From Chlamydiota bacterium (GTDB lineage Bacteria; Chlamydiota; Chlamydiia; Chlamydiales; Parachlamydiaceae), in NCBI GenBank assembly GCA_013285965.1, contig JABDGQ010000001.1, positions 1,106-65,105 on the forward strand: 64,000 nucleotides of DNA, written 5' to 3'. Under the pieces are notes generated by a model. It did no database searches. It saw nothing but the letters and a program-made list of their open reading frames with translations, and was not told where the DNA came from. A program made the translations under genes and the position numbers. Below are positions 8,670-19,200 of the stretch, piece by piece (position 1 is the stretch's first letter; every line of letters starts with the position of its first letter).

Positions 8670-10781
8670 ATGACACACACCAAATATATTTGTCCGATGC
8701 ACCCAGAGGTGGAACTAGAATATCCTGCGGACTGTCCTATTTGTGGCATGGCACTTGAGGCTAAAAACGTTGCGCAAGAGAATGATTTGACACAATATCA
8801 AACTATGTTACGTCGTTTCTGGTTAGGGCTGCTGTGCACAATACCGGTACTAGTTCTAGCTATGAGAGAGATGTTGATAAGCAGCGATAATTTCATATCT
8901 TCCAATCTTATGCGCATTTTACAATTTATTTTCACCATTCCAGTTGTATTTTGGGCTGGTTGGCCTTTTTTTGTGAAAGGTTGGCAAGCAGCATTAAGAA
9001 GACAGCTTAATATGTTTAGTTTAGTTTCTTTAGGGATAGGAGCTGCTTATAGCTATAGCATTGTGGCCTTATTTTTCCCGCAATTTTTTCCAGCCTATTT
9101 ATTAAATAACGGAGTGGCACCACTCTATTTTGAATCAGCAGCCGTCATTACGGTATTAGTTTTGCTTGGTCAAGTGCTAGAACTTAAAGCACGTCAGCAA
9201 ACTAATAAATCGATGCAAGCATTACTGAGCAGAGCCGCTAAAACGGCTTGTATTGTGAAAAATGGGGTAGAAAGCGACATTCCAATTGAACTAGTACAGG
9301 TGGCTGACATTTTGCGCATTCGACCGGGGGAAAAGATTCCCGTCGATGGTAAAATAGTAAATGGCCATAGTTATGTTGATGAATCGATGTTAACTGGTGA
9401 AACAGTGGCGGTAGCAAAAAACGAAGGCGATACTGTAATTGGTGGCACTATCAATCAAACCGGCAGTTTTTTGATGCAAGCTCAAAAGGTGGGTAGTGAC
9501 ACCCTTTTAGCACGCATTATACAAATGATAGCAGAGGCGCAACGCAGCCGCGCTGCTATTCAGAATTTAGTAGATCAAGTGGCTACCTATTTTATCCCAC
9601 TTGTTATGTTAATTTCCCTCTTGACCTTTGTAATCTGGTGGTTAGTGGGTCCTTCTCCTGCTTTTACCAATGCATTAATCAATGCCATAGCAGTGCTAAT
9701 TATTGCCTGTCCCTGTGCTTTAGGATTAGCCACACCCATGTCCATTATGGTCGGCATAGGTAGAGGAGCGCAAGAAGGTATTTTAATTAAACAAGCAGCA
9801 GTGTTAGAAAAATTAGAGCAGGTCAAAATTATTGTAATTGATAAAACGGGCACATTGACCGAAGGAAGGCCAAAGATTGTGCAATTGGTGGCAAAAGAAA
9901 CTCTGACAAATGACACATTATTGCGTTATGCAGCCGCTGTGGAACTGCCTAGCGAACATCCTTTAGCTGCAACGATTGTACAGGAAGCACGCGCACGTTC
10001 TATAAACATACCTGTAATTGAAAATTTTGTAGCGTTTGCTGGTGGTGGCGTAACAGGCAATCTTGAGAATCACGCTGTAGTAGTTGGAAAGGAACAATTT
10101 TTGCAAAGCAAACAAATTAAGGAGATGGAATCTTTACAATCGTATGCCCAAGTCTTGCTAAAAGAAGCTAATAGTGTCATATGGGTAGCTCTGGATGGCA
10201 AAGCCATAGGTCTAATCGCCTTGCGCGACGTTATTAAACCAACAAGTGCGCAAGCCGTGGCCCAATTGCATAAAATGGGCAAAAAAGTTATTGTCCTCTC
10301 TGGTGATCACAAACAGAGTGTGCAGATTGTCGCAAAGCAATTAGGTATCGATGAAGCATTGGCGGATTGCTCACCACAAGATAAGCAGTTATATATTCAA
10401 GATCTCAAATCAAAGCATCAGTTTGTAGCCCTGGCTGGTGATGGCATTAATGATGCAGCGGCGTTAGCTACGGCTGATGTTGGTATCGCTATGGGCACAG
10501 GAACAGATGTGGCTATGGAAAGTGCCGATATTACTTTAATAAATGGAGATTTGCATGGTATTGTGCAAGCGATACATTTAAGCCAAGCTACCATGAAGAA
10601 TATTCGCCAAAATCTATTTTTTGCCTTTATCTACAATATCTGCGGTGTTTGTATTGCCAGTGGCCTGCTCTATCCCTGGACAGGATGGTTGCTCAACCCT
10701 ATGCTAGCAGCTCTAGCTATGAGTTTGAGCTCCGTTTCAGTCATTGCCAATGCTCTAAGGCTGCGTAAGGCAAGTTTCTAA
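8670..10781 (+). CDS. copA: Heavy-metal (copper-type) P1B ATPase
   Basis: N-terminal [24 protein letters not shown] metal-binding domain, CPC in [30 protein letters not shown]; start set at 8670. Confidence 0.9.
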   Translation: MTHTKYICPMHPEVELEYPADCPICGMALEAKNVAQENDLTQYQTMLRRFWLGLLCTIPVLVLAMREMLISSDNFISSNLMRILQFIFTIPVVFWAGWPFFVKGWQAALRRQLNMFSLVSLGIGAAYSYSIVALFFPQFFPAYLLNNGVAPLYFESAAVITVLVLLGQVLELKARQQTNKSMQALLSRAAKTACIVKNGVESDIPIELVQVADILRIRPGEKIPVDGKIVNGHSYVDESMLTGETVAVAKNEGDTVIGGTINQTGSFLMQAQKVGSDTLLARIIQMIAEAQRSRAAIQNLVDQVATYFIPLVMLISLLTFVIWWLVGPSPAFTNALINAIAVLIIACPCALGLATPMSIMVGIGRGAQEGILIKQAAVLEKLEQVKIIVIDKTGTLTEGRPKIVQLVAKETLTNDTLLRYAAAVELPSEHPLAATIVQEARARSINIPVIENFVAFAGGGVTGNLENHAVVVGKEQFLQSKQIKEMESLQSYAQVLLKEANSVIWVALDGKAIGLIALRDVIKPTSAQAVAQLHKMGKKVIVLSGDHKQSVQIVAKQLGIDEALADCSPQDKQLYIQDLKSKHQFVALAGDGINDAAALATADVGIAMGTGTDVAMESADITLINGDLHGIVQAIHLSQATMKNIRQNLFFAFIYNICGVCIASGLLYPWTGWLLNPMLAALAMSLSSVSVIANALRLRKASF

Positions 10782-11752
10782 ACTTGGCGAGGTATTATCG
10801 GAGATTTAAAAGATATAGAGGCTTTACTCAAACACAGAGAATTATCACACAAATATTCCTTTAAAAAGTGATATGTCCCTATTCCTAGATGCTCCACTAT
10901 ACCTAAACGTTGCGCCATGGTAGCGATATGGGCAAGGCCCAAATCACTTTCAAAGCTACTACTTAAAATCAAAGAAATATCTTTATGATGCGCCCATTGA
11001 AGCAGTGGCAAACAGTTTGTCATACCACCCTGTATGGTAGGTTTGTAAATCAAAGCCTTTAGTGTGGGCAATTGCGCCAACTCTGCTAAAGAGAGATCTG
11101 CTGGAAAAGATTCATCAACAGCTAATGGATGAGTGAATTGCGCTAAGTCGTATGGGTTAGCAAAAGGCTCTTCCACATAATCAAAAGTATCGGTTGGGAA
11201 TTGGGAAAAAAATCGCAGCGCATTCTTAGTGCTCCAAGCACGATTTACATCGATTCTTAAACGAAATTTGCTTTTCAATTTTTCAATTAATACTAATGCT
11301 TCTGAGCAGTCAAGGTGGCCAACTTTAAGTTTAGCACAAGTAAATCCTTGTGAAAGGCGCAATTGTGCTTGCGCTAATATTTCCGTCGATGATCCCATTA
11401 GAAGTGCGCAAGAATAGACTATCACTTTAGGAAGTGGGGCAACTTGAGAAAGGATAGCCGACTCCAACCCAAACAAGGCTGAAGGTAATAAATTTAAATT
11501 TTTGAGTTCTTGAAAACAGTTTTGCACAGTCCAATTAATAGCAACGATTTGCGATTCTTTTTCCCTTAAGCAACGGCAAGCTTCTTCTAACGACTCCCCG
11601 CTCCATTTAGGGAGAGGTGCTATATCTCCCCAAGTACAATTGCCGTTCTTATCAATAACATTAATTTGCACACCATGGCGCACACCATTATTGTGCATAG
11701 CTAATGTGTAAGGATATAAATTAAATCTTTCTATCTGCATATCTGTAATCAA
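10778..11752 (-). CDS. menC: o-Succinylbenzoate synthase-like enolase-superfamily enzyme
   Basis: [32 protein letters not shown] motifs; could alternatively be a related epimerase. Confidence 0.65.
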   Translation of the reverse strand: MITDMQIERFNLYPYTLAMHNNGVRHGVQINVIDKNGNCTWGDIAPLPKWSGESLEEACRCLREKESQIVAINWTVQNCFQELKNLNLLPSALFGLESAILSQVAPLPKVIVYSCALLMGSSTEILAQAQLRLSQGFTCAKLKVGHLDCSEALVLIEKLKSKFRLRIDVNRAWSTKNALRFFSQFPTDTFDYVEEPFANPYDLAQFTHPLAVDESFPADLSLAELAQLPTLKALIYKPTIQGGMTNCLPLLQWAHHKDISLILSSSFESDLGLAHIATMAQRLGIVEHLGIGTYHFLKEYLCDNSLCLSKASISFKSPIIPRQV

Positions 11753-11959
11753 AAGGATCTATATAAAAAGCTGTGTCACCCTCTTTCCAGGTGACTCGAT
11801 AAATCATCTCCATTTTTAACTCTCCAATTGATTTTGAGATTATAGCACAGACTCAAAATAGGGCTTACTACTTTTTCAACATGTTTTTGTGCATGTGATA
11901 ATCGATTCTCTGCACAAAAGCTACCAAAATGGCAACAAATTAGGGAAGTTTAGTTTCTA

Positions 11960-12240
11960 ATGACAAAAAAACTCTCAATCAAATCATATCGAAAACCTGA
12001 TAATCGCTATTTGCCTCTTGATTTAGTCGTCTGTGAAGGGGAAACAGAAGTCGATTATTTTAGTGAGCTTGCAAGAAATTTGCACATGTTCATATCTGCA
12101 AATGTGATGGAACTGATCCTAAAAGGATTGTAAATGCTGCTAAGCGAAAAGCAAGGGAAGATGGCGTGCAAATTTTCAACGCGACTTTTCCTCTGATTGA
12201 AATAGGGCTTTTTAGTAATCACCCGTCAAATGAAATACTA
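11960..12240 (+). pseudogene. RloB-like protein remnant, frameshifted and truncated
   Basis: Frame 1 MTKKLSIKSYRKPDNRYLPLDLVVCEGETEVDYFSELARNLH; shifted frame KCDGTDPKRIVNAAKRKAREDGVQIFNATFP. Confidence 0.5.
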
Positions 12241-12248
12241 AGAAAACA

Positions 12249-12295
12249 ACCCAGAAAATATTGACTTCTTAGTTTTTCCGGGTTATTTTCTGGGT
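12249..12295. repeat. Inverted repeat ACCCAGAAAATA / TATTTTCTGGGT
   Basis: 12-bp perfect arms around a 23-nt loop. Confidence 0.6.
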
Positions 12296-12308
12296 AATCG
12301 ATAAAAGG

Positions 12309-12759
12309 ATGACTATGTTAGAAGAACTGCTAGCCAAAGAAGAGGGTAAAATCCTTGAATTTAAAGAGAATACTAAATCTCTTTCTAAAATCATTCAAAC
12401 TATTGTGGCTTTTGCAAATACGGCAGAAGGCACTCTAGTTATTGGTATTAAAGATAAAATCAAAGAGATCGTTGGCCTAAGGAATCTCTCCTCCAAAATT
12501 TGAAGAATTAGGAAATTTTTTTCGCACTACTTTATATCAAGGGATTAACACATTTGCTGTGATTGAAGAATGGCAAAAGCAAATCATAGCGTATTTAAAA
12601 GCTCACAAAGAAATATTGCCTAAAAAAGCACAAGTGTTATGGGGCGTTACTTCAAGAACTACAAGCTCAAGATTGAAGAAAATGTGCGAACAAGGAATAC
12701 TCGTTGAAATTTCTACAGGGCCTTTCGATCCTCAAAAAAAATTCAGTCTAAGAACATGA
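12309..12759 (+). pseudogene. AlbA_2/Schlafen-type DNA-binding protein remnant
   Basis: LLAKEEGKILEFKENTKSLSKIIQTIVAFANTAEGTLVIGIKD then frame break and a C-terminal HTH-like remnant. Confidence 0.6.
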
Positions 12760-12968
12760 AAATTATAATCTCAGTATAACTCAATGTATTTATGAAATGT
12801 ATGGTGATAATGGCTGCAGTCATTCTGGCTTTTTCGAACGTTTTAAACGCTCATACTCAGAGAGAGCTATCCTTTATGGACAAATTAAACGAGCTGGAAT
12901 CAAATTCTGAAAGGCGTGTAGGAATCTTTGCTGTCAACACAAAATCATCATCTCCATCAAATCCATAT

Positions 12969-13132
12969 TAGACATCTTTCAAAATTACATTTATTTGTTA
13001 AAATTGCCTTTTTTGGCATCTTTAATCCTAAATTTTTCGGGCCTAATTGCCAATATGCTCTTAAAATTTGGAATCAAATCTGCTCAAAAAACATCAATTT
13101 TTCCAAAAAAAGCCAGTTTCGAAAGAAATCTA
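12969..13132. mobile_element. MITE-like element, copy 1
   Basis: Ends tagacatctttcaaaattac and gtttcgaaagaaatcta; internal sequence shared with 24731-24874 (inverted) and 39593-39765. Confidence 0.6.
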
Positions 13133-13134
13133 TT

Positions 13135-14205
13135 TTAGTTCGATGCAGTAGACGTAAGGCAACACAAGATTTGTTCTATCCAATCAGGGCTTGAAAGAAT
13201 CTCTTTAATTTTACGGCTTTGCAAAAGATATTTTTTTTCCAATAAGATGGATTCTGGGTGAAGGTTATCTGAAACATATTGTGGGATACAGCGCATCATA
13301 AGTCCGAAACGGCAATAATCATTACATCTCTGGAGAATATTCCAAATACAATCTATTTTTTTATTAATTTTTACAATCTCCTGATAATCCCTCACATAAT
13401 CAAGAGAATTTAGCGCGCAATACAAATCATCTCTCTCCTGAAATAACTCAGAATTATGTTTACCAAAACCAAGCAATATGCCAAGTAATGTTTGATTTGC
13501 TTTTAGTAATGCATGTAAATCGGTGTCTGAATGTTCAAGTTCATGAAAAAAAAACTCTGAGGAAAATTCCGTTCCAAGGATAGATTGAAAAAGATCGAGA
13601 TGTTTTGCTATTTGATGCTTTACAGCCAGCTTATTGATAAGCAATAGAGTTGAACTTTTTCTAAGAAATAGAAATAGTTCTTTGTTGAAGAATTGACAAT
13701 ATTTATTAAATGTTTCCCAAGACTTCTTAAATTCATAACAATATTGGCGTTGCTCTATTAATGTTGTATTTACAAAAATTTCAAGTCCATATAGTTGGCG
13801 TTTTAGGACTAACGTCGGAATTTTAAGAATTTCTGGTCCACCGATTACGTATTGTCCACTCAGTGTCTTTCCTATGAAAACTTCAAATTCATCTAGTTTT
13901 AGGAGTGGAATTGAAGGTTCAGTCGTATCGCTTATAGTCGCAAATGAAATAGGCTTGTCGCCAAACAAAGTATACGCAAATGGGTATGTTTTAAAGCACA
14001 AATCACAAATCAACTGAACGTCATTTCGATCGTTTACATCAATACCATTATAGTGAATTTCAGTCTTACAAGAAGACCGATCTTTGAGATTTAGATGCGA
14101 AACGGTGAGATCCGTACACCTAACATCCGAAATGATAAATATTAAATTTATGATTCCCAATATAAATGATAGATATATATTTCTCACCGTTAACCTCAAC
14201 GTCAA
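13135..14205 (-). CDS. Hypothetical protein with N-terminal signal/anchor
   Basis: Long ORF with hydrophobic N-terminus (NIYLSFILGIINLIFIISDVRC); no recognised domain. Confidence 0.55.
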   Translation of the reverse strand: MTLRLTVRNIYLSFILGIINLIFIISDVRCTDLTVSHLNLKDRSSCKTEIHYNGIDVNDRNDVQLICDLCFKTYPFAYTLFGDKPISFATISDTTEPSIPLLKLDEFEVFIGKTLSGQYVIGGPEILKIPTLVLKRQLYGLEIFVNTTLIEQRQYCYEFKKSWETFNKYCQFFNKELFLFLRKSSTLLLINKLAVKHQIAKHLDLFQSILGTEFSSEFFFHELEHSDTDLHALLKANQTLLGILLGFGKHNSELFQERDDLYCALNSLDYVRDYQEIVKINKKIDCIWNILQRCNDYCRFGLMMRCIPQYVSDNLHPESILLEKKYLLQSRKIKEILSSPDWIEQILCCLTSTASN

Positions 14206-14230
14206 TTAAATTTTTTATGATTTGTGTAAA

Positions 14231-14610
14231 ATTTTCTATTTGTTTTTATCTAGGACGATTTGGGCATTTTTGAATGTGTTGCCCATATGAACCTTCATAA
14301 TCCATACCACATCTAAAACAATGTCCGCCTTTCGTAACACCAGCAGTAATTAATTCACTCTCATCAACAAATACCCCGCCCTCATCGACAGAAACTCTCT
14401 TTACAGGGATAAATTGTCCATCGACATGCCTATATATCGCATCCTCTCGTCCGGTGCTAATCCATGTGAATGGATTGGAGGAAAGTGTTTTAGATGAGGG
14501 TTATTTCGACAAAGTGATCGATTTTGGCCAGTACAGCCCTCAAAATTCAATTTAAATAATTCCTTTAAGGTACAGGGGAATGCTGTTGAAGCAAATTCTG
14601 CTGCAATCAA
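14231..14610 (-). pseudogene. Fragmented ORF with C-terminal zinc-finger-like motif
   Basis: MIAAEFAST...MRYIGMSMDNLSL stop; other frame continues RHVDGQFIPVKRVSVDEGGVFVDESEL...GGHCFRCGMDYEGSYGQHIQKCPNRP. Confidence 0.35.
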
Positions 14611-14881
14611 TTTGAAGGGGCTTCTTTGCTCGTATTTTGTAAATTACTAATTAGCGGAACCTCTTCTTTAACGAATCGATAGTGACAGCACGCATTGTAT
14701 ACTTTAATGATATTTTCGCATTGTTTGAAACTGATAGCTTCACTAGAAATGGAAAGCCTGTGGAAGTTGGACAAAAAATGATCTCAATAATAAAGTGGCT
14801 TAAGCTAAATAAAAACTTAAGCCCTTTAAGAAAGAAGGTGACTAAGTCTTGTTCAAGGACTTACCTTCTTGCGGTTTGGCA

Positions 14882-14964
14882 TGCTCGGAGCCGGACTCGA
14901 ACCGGCACAGTATTGCTACCGAGGGATTTTAAGTCCCTTGTGTCTACCATTTCACCATCCGAGC
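14882..14964 (-). tRNA. tRNA-Leu (anticodon TAA)
   Basis: Reverse complement GCTCGGATGGTGAAATGG...GGGACTTAAAATCCC...GGTTCGAGTCCGGCTCCGAGCA folds as a long-variable-arm tRNA. Confidence 0.93.
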
Positions 14965-15285
14965 AAAAAACTTTAGCTTAGAATAAAATTTCTAGTAAAA
15001 TTATTTGATACTAAAAAATGATCTTAAAGATATGCTTGCAATACTATTGCTCTTGATTGGCAAATAGTTTTTGCAAAATCTTGATGGTATGCTATCATTT
15101 TGGCAGTGAATAAGTCAATACTAGACTTACGGCAGAAACAATCGCCCTGTTGTAAATGAGTTTTAACATCATGAAAAACACGCTCAAAGTTTATTTTGGA
15201 AGCGATTTAAAAAACGTATTAGCAAATAAGCGTTATTAAATGATAAGTGACGATCTAACGATTTTTTGGCATAGGTTTTACTAAA

Positions 15286-15777
15286 ATGAAGTTAGCTCCT
15301 GCAGCAATCGCCATTATTCTCAATGAAGATCGCTCGCAAATACTACTAGTGCAAAGAGGCGATGTACCCATTTGGGTACTCCCAGGTGGAGGGATAGAAA
15401 CTACAGAAACCGCACAAGAGGCATTGGTGCGCGAAGTATGGGAAGAAACTGGTTTTGTAGTAGACATCGTGCGCAAATGTGCTGAATATACGCCTGTTAA
15501 TCGATTAGCTGCCTTTACGACAATTTTTCAGTGTAAAATTGTAGGTGGAAAACATACTTTATCAGCTGAAAGTAAAGCTGTGGCTTTCTTTCCACTGCTG
15601 GGCGTAACTAAAGTTTTACTGCCTCTACATATGCAATGGTTGCAAGAGTGCCTGACACACACTACCCTTATCAAAAGAAAATTAACAGAAGTTTCTTACA
15701 TAGCCGTTGTTAAATTTCTAATTATGCACCCCTATCACTCATTGCGATATCTATGGACTCGTTTTTCAAAAAAATAG
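15286..15777 (+). CDS. Nudix hydrolase
   Basis: Nudix box GGGIETTETAQEALVREVWEETGF. Confidence 0.85.
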   Translation: MKLAPAAIAIILNEDRSQILLVQRGDVPIWVLPGGGIETTETAQEALVREVWEETGFVVDIVRKCAEYTPVNRLAAFTTIFQCKIVGGKHTLSAESKAVAFFPLLGVTKVLLPLHMQWLQECLTHTTLIKRKLTEVSYIAVVKFLIMHPYHSLRYLWTRFSKK

Positions 15778-16124
15778 CCAAAACTATACTGCAAAGGATA
15801 TATCTATTTTGTAAATGGATTTATCACACCTTATTTTACCATGCTTGGTGGGTATTTGTGTTTTTATTTGCTTGCTTGATTTTTTATGAGCGTTCGCTGC
15901 AAGAACGGGAATTGCTTTATCAAAAGCTAACCGAGCAACTAGCTATGCTACAAGCCGACAAACAAAAAGCTTTATTCACGCAACAAAATTTGCGTATGCA
16001 AATTGATAGTCAAAACGATCCAGTTTGGCTTGAGCTAACACTATTGCGTGTACTTGGATTAGTGCCTGAAGACCAACAAAAAATTTATTTTAGTAGCTCA
16101 CCTGACACAGAACTTGAAAATTAA
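15753..16124 (+). CDS. FtsB/DivIC-like septum formation protein
   Basis: One TM segment then coiled coil, ending DPVWLELTLLRVLGLVPEDQQKIYF. Confidence 0.6.
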   Translation: MDSFFKKIAKTILQRIYLFCKWIYHTLFYHAWWVFVFLFACLIFYERSLQERELLYQKLTEQLAMLQADKQKALFTQQNLRMQIDSQNDPVWLELTLLRVLGLVPEDQQKIYFSSSPDTELEN

Positions 16125-16155
16125 GAGTCGAATGCTTGTGCTATTGATTAGATAA

Positions 16156-16179
16156 TAGACTTCTTTCGAAAGAAGTCTA
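16156..16179. terminator. Perfect 24-nt palindrome between convergent genes
   Basis: TAGACTTCTTTCGAAAGAAGTCTA is its own reverse complement, 32 nt after the + gene stop and 10 nt from the - gene stop. Confidence 0.5.
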
Positions 16180-16188
16180 ATGAATAAC

Positions 16189-17316
16189 TTAAAACTGTAA
16201 TTTATGTACTACCGCTACTACACGATCGATCGCTTCCATAATATCTTTTTCCGTCGTCATGTGGCCAAGTGAAAAGCGAAGCGATGAGCGCACTAACGCT
16301 TGTGGTAAGCCCATTGCCAAAAGAACCCGAGAAGGCTCAAGAGCACCAGCTGCACAGGCTGAACCATGACTCACTGATATGCCTGCGGCATCCAAACCAA
16401 TTAACAAAGACTCGCCATCAACTCCACCAAATGCTAAATTTGAAGTATTGCAAATACGTGGACCAGCACCATTCACACTTACATTTGGTAAACGTTGCTT
16501 AAGTTCTCTTTCTAAAAGATCACGCATAGCTTGCATGTGGATGATCATCTGCGCTTGTTCATTTTTTAAAATGCAAATAGCTTTGGCTAAGGCGATAATT
16601 CCTAATAAATTTTCTGTACCACCTCTTCGATTAAATTCTTGTCCCCCACCAATCCATAGAGGATTATATTTAAGATTTGAACGGCAAATATAACAGCCAA
16701 TTCCTTTAGGAGCATATATTTTATGACCACTAAAAAATAGAGCACTGACCCCTTTTGGTAATGTAATAACCTCTTTACCGATCCAAGCTGTTCCATCAAC
16801 CACAAAGGGTATATTTTTAGATTGTGCAATCGCTGCAATAGCTTCTACATCAGTTTTTACACCAGTTTCATGATTTACCGCTGTGATGGTGATTAATTTG
16901 GTATCAGGACGTATGGCGGCCTTGACTGCTTCTGGCAGAGGTGCTCCCCAAGCATCGATGGGCAAAAAAGTAACTTCTATATTTTGTTGGCTGAGCTCTT
17001 GTAAAGTTTGATAAACACATGCATGTTCACCCTTAGATGAAATAATGTGCCCCGCACCTTTTTTTTGCATGATACCACGCAATAGCGTTACTGCTCCTTC
17101 CGTAGCCCCTGAAGTAAAAAAAACCTCTTGAGGTTTAACATCAAAAAATTGAGCGATGCTCTGGCGGCTTTCTTCTAATTGACGACGACAAAGCTTACCA
17201 TGCAGATGCACGCTAGATGGATTGCCTAATTCTTCGGCCATGTGCTGCATAATTACTTGCTGCACTGCCGGTGCAATAGGTGTGCTAGCGTTATAATCTA
17301 AATAAATTCTCTGCAT
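16189..17316 (-). CDS. Cysteine desulfurase (NifS/IscS family)
   Basis: YLDYNASTP, NHETGV, SGHKIYAPKGIGC, SHGSACAAG. Confidence 0.92.
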   Translation of the reverse strand: MQRIYLDYNASTPIAPAVQQVIMQHMAEELGNPSSVHLHGKLCRRQLEESRQSIAQFFDVKPQEVFFTSGATEGAVTLLRGIMQKKGAGHIISSKGEHACVYQTLQELSQQNIEVTFLPIDAWGAPLPEAVKAAIRPDTKLITITAVNHETGVKTDVEAIAAIAQSKNIPFVVDGTAWIGKEVITLPKGVSALFFSGHKIYAPKGIGCYICRSNLKYNPLWIGGGQEFNRRGGTENLLGIIALAKAICILKNEQAQMIIHMQAMRDLLERELKQRLPNVSVNGAGPRICNTSNLAFGGVDGESLLIGLDAAGISVSHGSACAAGALEPSRVLLAMGLPQALVRSSLRFSLGHMTTEKDIMEAIDRVVAVVHKLQF

Positions 17317-17383
17317 AGGTTATTATTGTCCCAATATAGATCTCCGATTCTGGAAATTTTGACTTGTCCAAAGTGGGGAAAAT

Positions 17384-18139
17384 TTATTCAACTTTTATCA
17401 ATACGACTGTAATATTGTCATGGCCACCTCGTTCCTTAGCTTTGGCTACTAAGTGTTGCACAATAAGCTGCTCTGGTGTATCAACCATAATTTGTTGTAT
17501 TTCATCTTGCTTTACTAAATCCGATAGACCATCGGTACACATTAAAATCATATCACCTGCTTCCACTGTCATGCTACTAATAGATGGATCTACACAGCAA
17601 GCACTCCCAATAGCCTTTGTGATAATATTTTTATAGGCGAATTGTTCTTCTTGTTGTTTGTTAATTTGTCCCAAATCCATTAATTCACGTAATAATGAAT
17701 GATCTTGAGTTATCTGTGTAAGCTTTTGTTTACGAAAATGGTAAATACGGCTATCGCCCACATGCGCATAAATCAATCCATCTTGATGAAAATAAACACA
17801 GCATAGTGTAGTGCCCATACCGCGTAATTTTTGATTCTCATCATGACCCATCTGATAAATAGTTTTATTGACCTTTTGAATCATTTGCACAAGCAATTCT
17901 TTGGTGCTAGGCAGGTCATGCGCTTTTATGGCGTGTGCGCGCGCATTAAAATGCATATGAAATAAAAAACAAAGTCGTTGCACAGTTTCGCGTGAGGCAA
18001 TCTCGCCAGCTTGATGCCCCCCCATTCCATCGGCTAAAACAAAGAATTGTTCTTCTGGTAACTGCTGCCAAAAATCTTCATTGTTCTGACGCACAAGGCC
18101 AATATCAGAAATTGCGTACACAGACGTTTTGTATTGCAT
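17384..18139 (-). CDS. PP2C-family protein phosphatase
   Basis: SDIGLVRQNNEDF, LADGMGGHQAGE, HVGDSRIY, LMCTDGLSD, GGHDNITVVLI. Confidence 0.92.
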   Translation of the reverse strand: MQYKTSVYAISDIGLVRQNNEDFWQQLPEEQFFVLADGMGGHQAGEIASRETVQRLCFLFHMHFNARAHAIKAHDLPSTKELLVQMIQKVNKTIYQMGHDENQKLRGMGTTLCCVYFHQDGLIYAHVGDSRIYHFRKQKLTQITQDHSLLRELMDLGQINKQQEEQFAYKNIITKAIGSACCVDPSISSMTVEAGDMILMCTDGLSDLVKQDEIQQIMVDTPEQLIVQHLVAKAKERGGHDNITVVLIKVE

Positions 18140-18334
18140 GGTTTGCCATACTTTAGTGAGAATAGACTAAAAACCAAACCCAAGAATTATCTTACAGAGA
18201 TCTCAACAAAATCAATCGATCTATACAATGTTGTAAGAAAACCTGTTCTAGATGATATCAAACAACATAATTATTCGACAATTTAAATACTCATCTTACG
18301 CATAATTTGTTGACATAGCCACAAGCGCTTTTGT

Positions 18335-19180
18335 CTACTGAAAAACTATAAATATAATTGTCATAAAATTAAAAAAACTATGCAATCCTAATGAAGCCCA
18401 TAACGATCTCTGCCGTTCATATAAATATCCTAACACACAAGATAAGAGAAAAATAGCACCCATTAATTCGATATTAGCATAACCCATTACTGGTGAATAG
18501 TGTACCAAGGCAAACACAATGGAAGTAGTTCCAATCGCCAAGAAACGGCCCATTCGTCGTCTAAACCATGACTGCAACAATCCCCTAAATAAAAATTCTT
18601 CTGTTAATGGAACTAATGTTACGGTCAAAAATACCATAATGGTAAACAACATTTTGTATGACATGGCCTGGCGCAAATTTTGTAACATGTCTTGTTCAAT
18701 CCACGGGTGGGGGAAAATGTAATTTACTATGTGAGCTAATAGTTGACTGGCAATCATCATCACAGGATAGATTAAAAACCAACTTACCATGCCTAGTCTG
18801 AAATTATGCCAAGAGCTAACTTCAGTCGTATTCCATAAGCGTCGGCGCATTTCAGTTGTTAGGCATAGATAAGCGCATAAACAAGCTAGAAAACAACCCG
18901 CTACAATACAAGCATGCATGGTCAGAATTTCAATATTAGATAAAGTTGAGATTTTGCCATTTTTATTATGCAAAACAAAACGGACAAATACAAAAGGGAC
19001 GAAAATAGCGGCCATAAAAATATACCCACCAAATCCCCTGAGTAAATCAATTGCTCTAATCTCAGGCAGTGGATGGAAAGAGTATTTATTAAAAAAACCA
19101 CCCTTGCATGCCCTTTTAAAAACTACTAGAGCTATTACAAACCAAACAGCAAGATAGATGTAAGAAGGGTCTATATCCAT
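18335..19180 (-). CDS. CPBP-family (type II CAAX) intramembrane protease
   Basis: LTEEFLFRGLLQ, multi-TM, FALVHYS, LHSFFNF. Confidence 0.8.
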   Translation of the reverse strand: MDIDPSYIYLAVWFVIALVVFKRACKGGFFNKYSFHPLPEIRAIDLLRGFGGYIFMAAIFVPFVFVRFVLHNKNGKISTLSNIEILTMHACIVAGCFLACLCAYLCLTTEMRRRLWNTTEVSSWHNFRLGMVSWFLIYPVMMIASQLLAHIVNYIFPHPWIEQDMLQNLRQAMSYKMLFTIMVFLTVTLVPLTEEFLFRGLLQSWFRRRMGRFLAIGTTSIVFALVHYSPVMGYANIELMGAIFLLSCVLGYLYERQRSLWASLGLHSFFNFMTIIFIVFQ

Positions 19181-19200
19181 GAATGTTTCTATTTAAAAAT

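Noticed and set aside
9587-9916. - strand ORF inside copA
   Set aside because: Shadow ORF opposite conserved P-type ATPase motifs
12928-13194. 88-aa + strand ORF in the island
   Set aside because: Mostly reads through the MITE-like element; no independent support
14682-14981. 99-aa + strand ORF near tRNA-Leu
   Set aside because: C-terminal half is translated antisense tRNA (ARSRTRTGTVLLPRDFKSLVSTISPSEQ)
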